Below are positions 32,692 to 41,503 of a stretch of DNA of 64,000 nt, piece after piece. The notes beneath the pieces are model-generated. The model worked only from the letters and a program-made list of their open reading frames with translations, ran no database searches and had not been told where the DNA came from. The position numbers were made by a program, and so were the translations under genes. Source of the DNA: Alcaligenes faecalis (lineage in GTDB: Bacteria; Pseudomonadota; Gammaproteobacteria; Burkholderiales; Burkholderiaceae_B); assembly GCF_041521385.1 (NCBI RefSeq), contig NZ_CP168006.1, positions 1-64,000 on the forward strand. Direction: 5' to 3'. Each line of letters opens with the position of its first letter. The stretch's first letter is position 1.

Positions 32692-33816
32692 TCATTCTGA
32701 CTGCATATTCTCTGTAATGGCAGGACTGTCGGGGACTTTCTGCGCATCCAGCCACGCCAACCACGAGGCTTGCAGACGCCAGGCACTGGCCGCACCGGGG
32801 GCGTAGCCCATGATCTCCTCGATTTCAGGTAGAGAGAAACCGCGTTCGATCAAACCCGCGGCAAAGGTATTACGCAGCCGTTGTGGCGTCATTAACAGAT
32901 CCATGTGTTTGATCCCCCATTTGCTGACAATACGGGCGAGCGTCGCGGGATTCATCTGTGCCTGTGGACGAGCAGCACTGATCTGGCGACTCCCTGGAAA
33001 GACACGGCTGTTTTGCGTCCAGACTGCAACGTCTTCGGCTCCGCTCAAGCTGAGCCAACTACGCAAAATGCCTTCGCACCAGATGGGCACAAACACATCG
33101 CGCTTTGCCGCGCCTGGCAGCTTCAGCCAAATAGTGCCAGCCCGCCAGAGGGCCGTTTGTTCGTCATCGGCATCATCCGGTTCTGCGGATTCTGCCGTAC
33201 GCTGGACGACGCTTATCGCACGAGGATGCAACTGCCCCAACTCCACTGGGCGCAAGCCGGTGCCCAGCATCACCGCCACAATTGCCATATCCCGATATTC
33301 GCGCCAACGGGCAGCAAGGGTCATGTCGCTGGCCAACTCCAGAACGCGCAGTCGGGTATGCAATGCTTTGATGGCGGCAAAGCATTGCTCCAAAGAAAGA
33401 AACTGGGTGGTTTGGTTGTCGGGGGCTTGGCGCCAGCTTTCCTTGAAGGGGTCATTGATAGCGGGGGCTGATGCGGGGTTTTCCGAGCGGCCATCCTGCC
33501 GGCAAAGCTCTTCGTATGCGCGGGCGATAACGTGTTGATACCGTTCGCGTTGTGGTCGGCGTACGTCGTCCAGACTGCTCAAAAAATCCCGGATATCCAC
33601 AGGTTTGATCTGGGTATACTGCTTTTTGTGATCCTGCAACGCTTGCAAGAAGCGCCGCCACAAAGTGCGATAAACCCGCTGCGTGCTAGGCGCCATGGGC
33701 GGACGTTGATGTTGCAACCACGTATCAAACAACGCTTCCGCCGAAATGTCTGCTGCCTGCGAGCCCAAAATGGGCAGGTCAATCTGCCCTCCTTCCCGTG
33801 TAGACCGTGTTTTCAT
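32692..33816 (-). CDS. Tyrosine-recombinase-like protein lacking the catalytic tyrosine
   Basis: Protein of 374 aa from the ATG at 33816. The N-terminal SAM-like core-binding domain (STQRVYRTLWRRFLQALQDH) and the catalytic fold are intact: box I GTGLRPVELGQL and box II TPQRLRNTFAAGLIERG, MGYAPGAASAWR. Compared with XerD, the box II His is Gln, the second His is Tyr, and the nucleophile position holds Trp/Arg, so only the two Arg remain. It is probably a DNA-binding relic or regulator, not an active integrase. It lies 1.6 kb from the ICE end but looks chromosomal in composition. Confidence 0.75.
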   Translation of the reverse strand: MKTRSTREGGQIDLPILGSQAADISAEALFDTWLQHQRPPMAPSTQRVYRTLWRRFLQALQDHKKQYTQIKPVDIRDFLSSLDDVRRPQRERYQHVIARAYEELCRQDGRSENPASAPAINDPFKESWRQAPDNQTTQFLSLEQCFAAIKALHTRLRVLELASDMTLAARWREYRDMAIVAVMLGTGLRPVELGQLHPRAISVVQRTAESAEPDDADDEQTALWRAGTIWLKLPGAAKRDVFVPIWCEGILRSWLSLSGAEDVAVWTQNSRVFPGSRQISAARPQAQMNPATLARIVSKWGIKHMDLLMTPQRLRNTFAAGLIERGFSLPEIEEIMGYAPGAASAWRLQASWLAWLDAQKVPDSPAITENMQSE

Positions 33817-34004
33817 CGTGTGTCTTTCATTTCCGTTAATTGCATTTAATTGTCTTTTAGATAGATAAGTAGAGCAAGGGCTGGGCACCATGGAATAAAG
33901 CCAATCAGAACGAAACAAGCAAAAACGTAGAATGCGCACCAAAACACATGTATGTACGTACAGTATAATACAAGCCCTTAACGAACCTTACGAACGACGC
34001 CATC

Positions 34005-34370
34005 ATGCAGTACTTGGTCACTACCCCACATCGCTCTGAATATCCGAACCCCTTAATCCTGAAACAGGGAGATCTTCTGAGCATCGGAGAACGGTATCAA
34101 GGCCCGGAAAACTGGGATAACTGGATTTACTGCTCTACCGATGCGCACGCCGGGGGATGGGTGCCAGAACAAATTATTGAACGCCTGCCCGACGCTGGAG
34201 CAGGTCGTGCGCTGCAAGACTACAGCGCACTGGAAATGAATGTGCATGAGGGCGACCTTGTTCAAGGAGAGAAAATCCTGAATGGCTGGTGCTGGTGCCT
34301 GCGCCCCCAGGATAGTGCCCAGGGCTGGGTGCCCATCAGTCATCTCTCCCCCCTGCCTTCTGAACACTGA
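34005..34370 (+). CDS. SH3-like domain protein
   Basis: Protein of 121 aa with two SH3-like repeats: residues 8-62 (LILKQGDLLSIGERYQGPEN, then WIYCSTDAHAGGWVPEQII) and 68-118 (DYSALEMNVHEGDLVQGEKI, then WCWCLRPQDSAQGWVPISHL). Each has the ALYDY-like strand, the Trp and the GWVP motif. No signal peptide is seen, so it should be cytoplasmic. Bacterial proteins of this size occur next to acetyltransferases and are of unknown role. The gene is divergent from the recombinase-like gene and convergent with a lipoprotein gene. Confidence 0.7.
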   Translation: MQYLVTTPHRSEYPNPLILKQGDLLSIGERYQGPENWDNWIYCSTDAHAGGWVPEQIIERLPDAGAGRALQDYSALEMNVHEGDLVQGEKILNGWCWCLRPQDSAQGWVPISHLSPLPSEH

Positions 34371-34500
34371 TCTCTTGCAGCACGGATTGACCATCACAAC
34401 GGCCTCGGCACACGAGAAACCATTTGCCTCAACAAGCTGGCAAGTCGTCATGAAGCTCGGCTTATTATCAAGCGCAGATCGTTCCCCCCAGCCGTTCAAT

Positions 34501-34529
34501 CAGCCCAAGCGCAACGCTTGCTTGGGCTG
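34501..34529. terminator. Hairpin between convergent genes
   Basis: CAGCCCAAGC and CTTGGGCTG pair (9 bp) directly after the lipoprotein stop. No T-run follows, so it may be a bidirectional terminator of modest strength. Confidence 0.5.
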
Positions 34530-34531
34530 GA

Positions 34532-35116
34532 CTACCTATACAGATTCTGATGCACCCAACCTTTATTGGTCAGAATCATTCTTGCCTGCCCTTGTACTTG
34601 CGCAGCCGTCAACGCACGTAAGTCCTCGTAGCTATCCTGAACCGCGCTATCTTTGATCCAGCCCGCTGCGTCGGCCAGGTGATACACATAGTTCACCTGA
34701 CTGACGGTAAACCCACCTGCACTGGCCGGCTCGGTGAAATCACTGATGCGATCCAAAACCAGGCGACCTGTACAAAAAGCGTCACGTTCACCTTGGGACT
34801 GTTCAGCATTGGAGCGACGCAAATAGGTATCCGCATTGGCATCCAGCTCGTAACGTGGTGCATCTTCTTTCCCGACCTGACGCAACAAACCCGCCTTGGC
34901 CAAGGCGGCCAGACGAGCCCGATCTTCTACGATCAAAGGAGAGTCATGCTCGGCCTGATAGGGATATACACGTCCGGGCACGCCTACACACAAGCCATCC
35001 CGCGTATCCAGATAGGCCTGAATTGCCATACTGAAATTTTCCTCATTGGCCTTTTTTACATCCTGGCACCCTGCCACCAAACCGGCTACCACGACAACCA
35101 ACGCGACTTTCCACAT
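34532..35116 (-). CDS. Lipoprotein of unknown function
   Basis: Protein of 194 aa; the ATG at 35116 follows AAGGAAGTCTCT. The signal MWKVALVVVVAGLVAGCQD ends with a lipobox (LVAGC), so Cys17 is expected to be lipidated. The mature part is two halves of mixed helix and strand: QAYLDTRDGLCVGVPGRVYP, a winged-helix-like ARLAALAKAGLLRQV, and VSQVNYVYHLADAAGWIKD. It is probably anchored to the outer membrane facing the periplasm, since Gln at +2 avoids inner-membrane retention. No family is recognised with confidence. Confidence 0.75.
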   Translation of the reverse strand: MWKVALVVVVAGLVAGCQDVKKANEENFSMAIQAYLDTRDGLCVGVPGRVYPYQAEHDSPLIVEDRARLAALAKAGLLRQVGKEDAPRYELDANADTYLRRSNAEQSQGERDAFCTGRLVLDRISDFTEPASAGGFTVSQVNYVYHLADAAGWIKDSAVQDSYEDLRALTAAQVQGQARMILTNKGWVHQNLYR

Positions 35117-35331
35117 AGAGACTTCCTTGCTTGCGACCTGAAAGAGCGAGTTTAGCCCGCTCCCACCTTGCACTAAAAGCCTTGTCACACGCGGATAAAA
35201 AAACATTCCAATCGCCGCGTCACAAGACCCATACCCTTCAATATTGCATTACTGCGTTGCAAAATAGGGTCTTTTACGATGCTTACAAACAGGTTAAAGT
35301 GCCTTGGCTTCGTAAATGAAAGGCATTATCA

Positions 35332-35901
35332 ATGAGCATCACCCCTGCGCCAGTGGACCATCCACGCTACACCCGGGTAGCACGCCTCTTGCATTGGCTG
35401 ATGGCACTGGCTCTGACCGCCTTGGTGACCGTGGGCTACACCATGAAAACCTTGCCCCTGTCCCCTTTGAAACTGCAAGTCTATTCCTGGCACAAATGGG
35501 CTGGTATTTCCCTGCTGGTACTGGTGCTGCTGCGCCTGCTCTGGCGTTTGCTGAACCGCCCCCCTGCTTTGCCCGCCGGCATGTCGTCTTTCAGCCGGGC
35601 TCTGGCCCACTGTGGTCATGCCGCTTTGTACCTGCTGATGATTGGCATCCCCCTGACGGGCTGGCTGATGAGTTCGGCCAAAGGTTTCCAGACAGTGTGG
35701 TTTGGCGTGATCCCCCTGCCCGATCTGGTCTCCAAAGATAAACCGTTAGGCGAGCTACTGGTCCAAGTTCACATCTTTTTGAATTACGCCCTGATTGCCA
35801 TGGTCAGCCTGCATATTCTGGCGGCCTTGAAGCATCAGTTCATCGACCGTGACGGCTTGCTTAGCCGCATCACCTTTACCTTAGGCAAAGCCAAATCATG
35901 A
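35332..35901 (+). CDS. Cytochrome b561 family protein (YceJ-like)
   Basis: Protein of 189 aa with four membrane helices, including LLHWLMALALTALVTVGY, ISLLVLVLLRLLWRL and AALYLLMIGIPLTGWLM. Haem-ligand candidates are His21 in the first helix, His in WHKWAG, His in ALAHCGHAAL, and His in VSLHILAALKH near the C-terminus. This is the di-haem b561 fold that moves electrons between quinol and periplasmic acceptors. Its stop overlaps the start of the first yceI gene (ATGA), the usual yceJ-yceI pairing in proteobacteria. Confidence 0.9.
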   Translation: MSITPAPVDHPRYTRVARLLHWLMALALTALVTVGYTMKTLPLSPLKLQVYSWHKWAGISLLVLVLLRLLWRLLNRPPALPAGMSSFSRALAHCGHAALYLLMIGIPLTGWLMSSAKGFQTVWFGVIPLPDLVSKDKPLGELLVQVHIFLNYALIAMVSLHILAALKHQFIDRDGLLSRITFTLGKAKS

Positions 35902-36461
35902 AAAAATCTGTCTTCGTGCCCCTGCTGATCAGCGCCCTGGGCCTGAGCACCAGCCTGTCGGCCAACGCCAAGAACTACCAGACCCTGGACACCCAAAATA
36001 GCGAAATCGGCTTTCAATATTCCCAAATGGGCGTGAAACTGGACGGCCAGTTCCGAAAATTTGAAGGCGAGCTGAACTTCAACCCCGATGCCCTGGATCA
36101 GTCCAAGGTGGTCTTGACGGTCGCCCTGGATAGCGTTGATACCGGCTCCGAAGAAGCCGATGACGAATTGCAGGACGTGCGCTGGTTCGACATCGACGCG
36201 CATCCCCAGGCTGTTTTCAGCTCCAAGCGTTTCCGCGCTGTCAGCGACCGGCAATATGAAGTGCAAGGCACGCTGCAGATCAAAGGCCGTGAACAGCCGC
36301 TGACTGTCATGGCGACCATGTCCCCCGAAGGCGGCAAAGCGAGCTTTAGCGGTGCCTTTGACATCAAGCGTGGCGACTTTTCCATCGGTGAAGGCTCCTG
36401 GTCCAGCTATGACATCGTGGCCAACGAAATCACCGTCAACTTCAAGATTGATGTGAAGTAA
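35898..36461 (+). CDS. YceI family periplasmic lipid-binding protein (first of two)
   Basis: Protein of 187 aa with signal peptide MKKSVFVPLLISALGLSTSL, cleaved after SANA. The YceI beta-barrel pattern is clear: NSEIGFQYSQMGVKLDGQFR, LNFNPDALDQSKVVLTVALD, DVRWFDIDAHPQAVFSS and ITVNFKIDVK. YceI proteins bind polyisoprenoids such as quinones in a lipocalin-like barrel and often work beside a b561 cytochrome. It is coupled to the b561 gene by an ATGA overlap and followed after 46 bases by a second yceI. Confidence 0.92.
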   Translation: MKKSVFVPLLISALGLSTSLSANAKNYQTLDTQNSEIGFQYSQMGVKLDGQFRKFEGELNFNPDALDQSKVVLTVALDSVDTGSEEADDELQDVRWFDIDAHPQAVFSSKRFRAVSDRQYEVQGTLQIKGREQPLTVMATMSPEGGKASFSGAFDIKRGDFSIGEGSWSSYDIVANEITVNFKIDVK

Positions 36462-36507
36462 GCAGACGCATCAACGCCCCCTACTCGTATAAAAGGATTG
36501 CACCCTT

Positions 36508-37080
36508 ATGATCAAGCCCATGATTGCCCTGTCCGCCAGCTTTCTGTTTGCCTTTACCGCTCAGGCCGCGCCGGTCACTTACCAGGTTGAACCCAGCCAC
36601 ACCTTCGTCCACTTCAGTTACAAGCATTTGGGCCTGAGCACCCAAAGTCAACGGTTTAACAAATCACAAGGCACCGTCACCCTGGATCAGGAAGCCAAAA
36701 CCGGTAGTATCGACATGACAGTCGACACCCGTTCGGTCAGCACCGGCTTTCCCCTGTTTGACGAACACATCCAGGGCAAGGATTACTTTGATACCGCGCA
36801 GTTCCCCGAGGCCACGTTCGTGTCCAAAGACATTCAGTTTGACGGGGACAAGCCCGTCTCGGCCCAAGGCAATCTAACCATCAAGGGGATTAGCAAACCT
36901 GTGACCATGACTATTGAGTCCTTCATGACCATGCCCCAACACCCAATGTTGAAAAAACCTGCTCTGGGCGCAGACGGCAAGATCACGGTCAAGCGCAGCG
37001 ACTTTGGCATGCCGGCTAACGTGCCCCACGTCGGTGACGAGGTCACCATTCGTATTGCACTGGAAGCCATCGCCCCCTAA
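36508..37080 (+). CDS. YceI family periplasmic lipid-binding protein (second of two)
   Basis: Protein of 190 aa with signal peptide ending TAQAAP. Family features: EPSHTFVHFSYKHLGLSTQS, SIDMTVDTRSVSTGFPLFDE, DYFDTAQFPEATFVS and RSDFGMPANVPHVGDEVTI. It is nearer to E. coli YceI than its upstream paralogue, which has a shorter FDIDAHP version of the motif. The tandem pair with cytochrome b561 suggests a periplasmic quinone or isoprenoid module. Confidence 0.93.
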   Translation: MIKPMIALSASFLFAFTAQAAPVTYQVEPSHTFVHFSYKHLGLSTQSQRFNKSQGTVTLDQEAKTGSIDMTVDTRSVSTGFPLFDEHIQGKDYFDTAQFPEATFVSKDIQFDGDKPVSAQGNLTIKGISKPVTMTIESFMTMPQHPMLKKPALGADGKITVKRSDFGMPANVPHVGDEVTIRIALEAIAP

Positions 37081-37111
37081 TCCAGACTTGCCCATCGGCA
37101 TGGAAATCTGA

Positions 37112-37456
37112 TTACAGAATTTCCTGCACCACCTCCAAGGGACGCGCCAGACGCGTCCCTTTTTCTGTCACCACGATAGGACGGTTCAACAAGATAGGAT
37201 TGGCTTCAATGGATGCCAGCAAGTCCTCATCGCTTAAATCAGGATTGCCCAGATTGAGCTCGCTGTAAATGGCTTCTTTGCTACGCATAGCCTCACGTAC
37301 CGTCAGGCCCGTTGCCGCAATCAGCGTCTTGAGTTCACTACGTGACAAAGGTGTTTTCAGATACTCGATAATCTCGGGTTCCAGACCTTTTTCACGCATC
37401 AGGGCCAGGGCATTACGCGAAGTGCTGCAGCGCGGATTATGATAGATTTTGCTCAT
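37112..37456 (-). CDS. arsC: ArsC family arsenate reductase-like protein (glutaredoxin type)
   Basis: Protein of 114 aa, full length for the glutaredoxin-coupled ArsC group. It begins MSKIYHNPRCSTSRNALAL with the catalytic Cys in NPRCSTS, and later has PILLNRPIVV, which provides the Arg near the active site, and ARPLEVVQEIL. The gene stands alone without arsR, arsB or acr3, so it may act in general thiol metabolism or as a minor arsenate reductase. It is distinguished from Spx/YffB by the NPRCSTS motif. Confidence 0.88.
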   Translation of the reverse strand: MSKIYHNPRCSTSRNALALMREKGLEPEIIEYLKTPLSRSELKTLIAATGLTVREAMRSKEAIYSELNLGNPDLSDEDLLASIEANPILLNRPIVVTEKGTRLARPLEVVQEIL

Positions 37457-37578
37457 GACAGTCTTTGACTTCCTATAAACCGTATTCAGGCAAACAATAG
37501 TAGCCCAGCGCCGCCGGATACGTCATCTGGGTAGCTTGCCGCAGCCAGGCCAGCGTCTGCATTTAGCCAGGAGAACGC

Positions 37579-38277
37579 ATGATCGACCTGTATTACTGGA
37601 CGACCCCCAACGGACATAAAGTCACTCTGTTTCTGGAAGAGTCCGGTCTGCCCTACACCGTCCACCCCATCAATATTGGCCAGGGCGATCAATTCAACCC
37701 CGAATTCTTGCGTATCGCTCCCAATAACCGCATTCCCGCCATTGTCGATCAGGCCCCGCAAGACGGCGGCGAGCCCATCTCCCTGTTCGAGTCCGGCGCC
37801 ATCCTGCAATATCTGGCAGAGAAAACCGGCCAATTCCTGTCTGCTGATTTACGAGTCCGCACCGAAACCTTGCAGTGGCTGTACTGGCAAATGGGCGGCC
37901 TGGGCCCCATGGCAGGCCAGAATCACCACTTCAATGTCTATGCACCCGTCAAAATCGAGTACGCCATCGACCGCTATGTGCGTGAGACTGGCCGTCTCTA
38001 CGGCGTGCTGAACAAACATCTGGAGCAGCGCGACTTTATTGCTGGGGACTACTCCATTGCCGATATGGCCAGCTACCCCTGGATTGTCTCCCACCAGCGT
38101 CAACGCCAGAATCTGGACGACTTCCCGCATCTGAAGCGTTGGTTTGAGCGTATTAGCGCGCGTCCCGCAACTGAGCGTGCCTATGCCTTGGTCGAACAGA
38201 TCAACCCCGGCTCGCCCGTCCATGACGACAAGGCCCGTCAAATCCTCTTTGGCCAAGATTCCAAAACCATCCGATAG
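37579..38277 (+). CDS. Glutathione S-transferase, nu class (YfcG/YghU-like)
   Basis: Protein of 232 aa. The start MIDLYYWTTPNGHKVTLFLE is the nu-class signature, with Thr-Pro-Asn at the glutathione thiol instead of Tyr, Ser or Cys. FLRIAPNNRIPAIVD gives the cis-Pro loop and LFESGAILQYLAEKTG the Glu-Ser site. The C-terminal helical domain ends with DYSIADMASYPWIV, the usual hydrophobic staple. E. coli relatives YfcG and YghU reduce disulfides using two glutathiones. A role in thiol-disulfide balance is likely. Confidence 0.92.
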   Translation: MIDLYYWTTPNGHKVTLFLEESGLPYTVHPINIGQGDQFNPEFLRIAPNNRIPAIVDQAPQDGGEPISLFESGAILQYLAEKTGQFLSADLRVRTETLQWLYWQMGGLGPMAGQNHHFNVYAPVKIEYAIDRYVRETGRLYGVLNKHLEQRDFIAGDYSIADMASYPWIVSHQRQRQNLDDFPHLKRWFERISARPATERAYALVEQINPGSPVHDDKARQILFGQDSKTIR

Positions 38278-38289
38278 GACTACGACTCC

Positions 38290-39081
38290 ATGACCTTACA
38301 GCGCCCCTCTCAGTTGCTGCTTATTGGCCTGACAGCCATGGCTCTGTCGGCGTGTTCCAGCACGCCCAGCAATATCTCCCTGATTCCGACGCAAACCCAG
38401 GATCAGACGGAAAAAGATGGCATCTTTACCCAGCCTCTGGACTACAAGCACGTCAAACCGGGCTGTACCGGTGAATGCCCTCGTCTGGAGGTGAAGTCCC
38501 TGATTTTCCCCGGCAACTCCGAACTGACCCGCTTGGTTGATGAAAGCCTGGCACATATGACGGTCATCACAGATCGCCATCCTGGCTACCGTGGCCTGAA
38601 GGAGTTCGAGAACTATTACTGGGCTACCGCCAATAATCGTGACGAAGTGCATTTGTCCGCCCGTACGCGTTACCGCAACCGGGATCTCACCGTGATCGAG
38701 CTCAGTTCGGGTATTTATATGACAGGTGCCGCCCACGGTATTACCGCCACCCAGTTCATCAACTGGGACAATCGCCTGAAGACCGCTTTGCCTCTGGACC
38801 GCATTATTGCCCCCGGCAAGATCAAGCCTTTCCAGGAACTGGTACGCCAGGCGCACAACAACTGGGTTTCCAGCCTGAGTGAGGCACGTGAAGACCGAGC
38901 CGGTTGGGACAGAATGTGGCCCTTCCAGCCCGCCCAGAACATTGCTCTGACCGATCAGGGCTTGCTGGTGAAATACAACCCCTATGAGATCGCCCCCTAT
39001 TCCTTTGGTCAACCCGAATTCCTGCTGCCTTATTCAGAACTGCGCGGCATTCTGCGTCCTGCCTATCTGCCCGCCAATTAG
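38290..39081 (+). CDS. DUF3298-containing lipoprotein
   Basis: Protein of 263 aa starting 13 bases after the GST gene. Signal LLLIGLTAMALSACSS ends in a lipobox (LSAC), so Cys22 is lipidated; Ser at +2 predicts outer-membrane location. The mature part has the DUF4163/DUF3298 pattern of RsiV and PdaC relatives: MTGAAHGITATQFINWD and then YNPYEIAPYSFGQPEFLLPY. In RsiV this domain binds lysozyme, while other members have unknown periplasmic roles. Possible co-transcription with the GST gene is suggested by the short gap. Confidence 0.85.
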   Translation: MTLQRPSQLLLIGLTAMALSACSSTPSNISLIPTQTQDQTEKDGIFTQPLDYKHVKPGCTGECPRLEVKSLIFPGNSELTRLVDESLAHMTVITDRHPGYRGLKEFENYYWATANNRDEVHLSARTRYRNRDLTVIELSSGIYMTGAAHGITATQFINWDNRLKTALPLDRIIAPGKIKPFQELVRQAHNNWVSSLSEAREDRAGWDRMWPFQPAQNIALTDQGLLVKYNPYEIAPYSFGQPEFLLPYSELRGILRPAYLPAN

Positions 39082-39249
39082 ATATTCGGCTCATCTACAG
39101 CACACAGGCAGCGCGTTTCCGGCTGCCTGTTAATAAACACAGTGTTTTTACACGCGATGCAAAGCCCGGAATCTTCAGCCTTCGCAAGCCGGAACCGGGC
39201 CTGCCTTTTTAGCGTCCGACCCCCCCTCTTTCGAGCTCCCAATATCATC

Positions 39250-40089
39250 ATGTCTGATAACCTGTTCCGCTTTCACGACCTGTTTGCTCAACTGGGTCTA
39301 CCCAATACCCCTGAGGCGATTGCCAGCTTTCTGGAAAAACACCGCCCCTTGCCCAATGACGTGCTGCTGGCTGACGCACCCTTCTGGAGTGCGTCTCAAG
39401 CCGAGTTCATTCGGGAAAAACGACTGCAGGACTCTCCAGAATGGATCCAGATCATTGACCAGCTAAGTGAAGCCCTGCGTCAAACGACAGGCGTGCTGAA
39501 CCTGTCCAGCCCTTGCCGCGTTCTGGCCTTGTCAGGCAGTTTGCGCCAAAGCTCCTTCAACACCGCCTTGGCACACGCCGCTCAAGCTCTGGCTCCTCAC
39601 GGCATGAGCATTGAAGTTGCTACCTTGCACGGCATCCCCCTGTATGACGGCGATCTCGAGAGCAAGGACGGTATTCCAGAAGCCGTGCTGAACTTGAAGG
39701 AAAAGATCCTGAACGCCAACGCCTTGCTGCTGGTCACCCCGGAATACAATAACGGCGTTCCCGGTGTGTTCAAAAACGGGATCGACTGGTTATCCCGCAC
39801 AGACATGAAAGCCATCTTCTCGGGCCGCATGACAGGGCTGATCGGTGCCTCCATGGGTGGCTTTGGCACGATTTCCTCCCAAGCAGCCTGGTTGCCTACG
39901 CTGAAAATGCTGGGGGTATCCCTGTACAGCGGTGGCTCTTTGCTGGTATCGCGCGCACAGAACTCCTTTGATGCGGAAGGCAAGCTGCAAGATGAGCATA
40001 TTCAGAAAATGCTGAGCAGCTACCTCCAGGGCTTCCAGACCTTTGTACATGCTTCGCAGATGGCCAAGGCGCAAGAAAAAGCCAATTAA
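39250..40089 (+). CDS. Fusion of DUF2789 domain and NADPH-dependent FMN reductase
   Basis: Protein of 279 aa from the ATG at 39250; a longer frame to 39142 lacks a start signal. Residues 1-78 match DUF2789: LFRFHDLFAQLGLPNTPEAI, then HRPLPNDVLLADAPFWSASQ. Residues 92-275 are a flavodoxin-like NADPH-dependent FMN reductase: ALSGSLRQSSFNTALA (FMN phosphate loop), LLVTPEYNNGVPGVFKNGID (isoalloxazine loop) and GASMGGFGT. DUF2789 normally occurs as a stand-alone protein of about 75 aa. Members of the reductase family act as quinone or chromate reductases. The effect of the fusion is unknown. Confidence 0.85.
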   Translation: MSDNLFRFHDLFAQLGLPNTPEAIASFLEKHRPLPNDVLLADAPFWSASQAEFIREKRLQDSPEWIQIIDQLSEALRQTTGVLNLSSPCRVLALSGSLRQSSFNTALAHAAQALAPHGMSIEVATLHGIPLYDGDLESKDGIPEAVLNLKEKILNANALLLVTPEYNNGVPGVFKNGIDWLSRTDMKAIFSGRMTGLIGASMGGFGTISSQAAWLPTLKMLGVSLYSGGSLLVSRAQNSFDAEGKLQDEHIQKMLSSYLQGFQTFVHASQMAKAQEKAN

Positions 40090-40210
40090 GCCGTAGCCGA
40101 TCAACAGGCTTGTAGGACTTTGCCTATAGAGCTGCTAAAACCTGAGCCGATAAGTGGGGCTGTGTCGTAGAAAGCCCGTATCGCTATACACCCTCAGAAC
40201 CGCAGCGACA

Positions 40211-40237
40211 AAAAAGGAGCCTGGAGGGCTCCTTTTT
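40211..40237. terminator. Bidirectional intrinsic terminator
   Basis: AAAAAGGAGCC and GGCTCCTTTTT form an 11-bp stem around a 5-base loop. It serves the FMN reductase gene on the plus strand and the ankyrin gene on the minus strand. Confidence 0.92.
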
Positions 40238-40252
40238 CCATCCTGTCATGGA

Positions 40253-41155
40253 TCAAGGCTGTACAGGCTTGTCGAAACGGTCCAGGTCAAAATAACGACT
40301 GGTACTGCCCGACGAAGCGGGCTTGGAGCGTGAGCTATCCGCTGCAGGAGCGGGTTCAGGTTCTACCGTCACCGTTTGCACCCGATTCAGATCGGGCTGT
40401 TCGACCCGCTCTGGTACGCCGTATGTCTGTACCGCTCCCCCTGAATAAGTCCCCGCTGCAGCAGGCGCAGAGGCTGCTTTGCGTGCGACGGCCTGATCCA
40501 GGTAGCTGGCCAATTGTTCATGATTCGCCGAACGAGCCCAGTCTGCCGGACTCAAACCTTGGGCATTTTGCATGCTTGGGTCTGCACCCGCTGCCAATAA
40601 CACATCGACTACGGCCCGTTTGCCCGACAAGGCAGCCATCATCAAAGGACTGGTCCCATCAGGTGCAGGTGCATTCACAATCGCTTTCTGAGACAGCAGA
40701 TAGCGTACCGTCTCCTCGTGCCCCTTGGAGGCGGCGTAGTGCAAAGGCGACCAGCCCACCCGATTCACCTGCCCACCTCGCGCTTGCAGATCACGCAAAC
40801 GAGCCGTTTCCCCCATCAGGGCCAGATACATCATGGGAGTTTCGTGAACCTCGTTTTCGATGTTCACATTGGTTTGGCGATTGGCCAGCAAGGTGTCCAC
40901 CACTTTCCAGGACTTGTTGCGGATCGCCAGCATCAAAGAGGGATTGCCCTTGGCATCCACCGCATTGGGGTTCGCCCCCTTGATGAACTCTTGTTCAATG
41001 ATAGTGGGACGGTCATTTTCCAGAGCCAAATACCAGTTCCGGCTTTCCAGCTCCTGTTCCTGTTCCTGCGCCGACACGGAGCCTGGCAGCAGAAAGGCCA
41101 AGGAAAGCGCCATGGAAAGGATGCTTTTATTATTTATTTTTCTGTTAAAAATCAT
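40253..41155 (-). CDS. Periplasmic ankyrin-repeat protein
   Basis: Protein of 300 aa with AAGGA before the ATG. Signal peptide: a basic start MIFNRKINNKS, a hydrophobic core MALSLAFLLPG, and cleavage after VSA. Ankyrin repeats run from about residue 60 to 215, best seen in NRVGWSPLHYAASKGHEETV, DGTSPLMMAALSGKRAVVDV and LAAGADPSMQNAQGLSPADW. The C-terminal 80 residues are Pro/Ala/Ser-rich and probably disordered. Exported ankyrin proteins of this size occur across the Burkholderiales; some protect against catalase- or toxin-related stress, but no partner is seen here. Confidence 0.88.
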   Translation of the reverse strand: MIFNRKINNKSILSMALSLAFLLPGSVSAQEQEQELESRNWYLALENDRPTIIEQEFIKGANPNAVDAKGNPSLMLAIRNKSWKVVDTLLANRQTNVNIENEVHETPMMYLALMGETARLRDLQARGGQVNRVGWSPLHYAASKGHEETVRYLLSQKAIVNAPAPDGTSPLMMAALSGKRAVVDVLLAAGADPSMQNAQGLSPADWARSANHEQLASYLDQAVARKAASAPAAAGTYSGGAVQTYGVPERVEQPDLNRVQTVTVEPEPAPAADSSRSKPASSGSTSRYFDLDRFDKPVQP

Positions 41156-41503
41156 ACCATTAAATCCTTTTCATAAGGTACTTTATGAGATCATGAAAGT
41201 ACAAATAGGCGCATCTTCAAGCCGTGCTCGTCCCTATTCAGGCAGGAAGAGAATTCACTATAAACAGGTTTAAAAATCGTCCATAAGCGTTTGATTATTA
41301 ATAAAAAGTAACTACTTATAGTCGATTTTCATCAGACCAAAAACAGAATCGCTTATGGAAATTTCTATTTCTATGTTTAAAATCAATAAGATAAAGGCAA
41401 AAACTAAAGTAGTAAATCAACTTTATATCACTTGTCAGCAAGACCCTGAACCTGGGTCTAAACAGCGGCTACGCCCCCAAAAAAATCGCTAAACAAGATT
41501 AAA
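41156..41503. other. AT-rich intergenic stretch
   Basis: No gene was found. It should hold the ankyrin gene promoter (minus strand) and the end of the tatD transcript. No clear terminator or repeat was recognised. Confidence 0.4.

Noticed and set aside
32692..33816. The recombinase-like gene as the integrase of the ICE.
   Set aside because: It lies outside the element border, lacks the catalytic Tyr and His residues, and the ICE integrase is expected at the opposite end.
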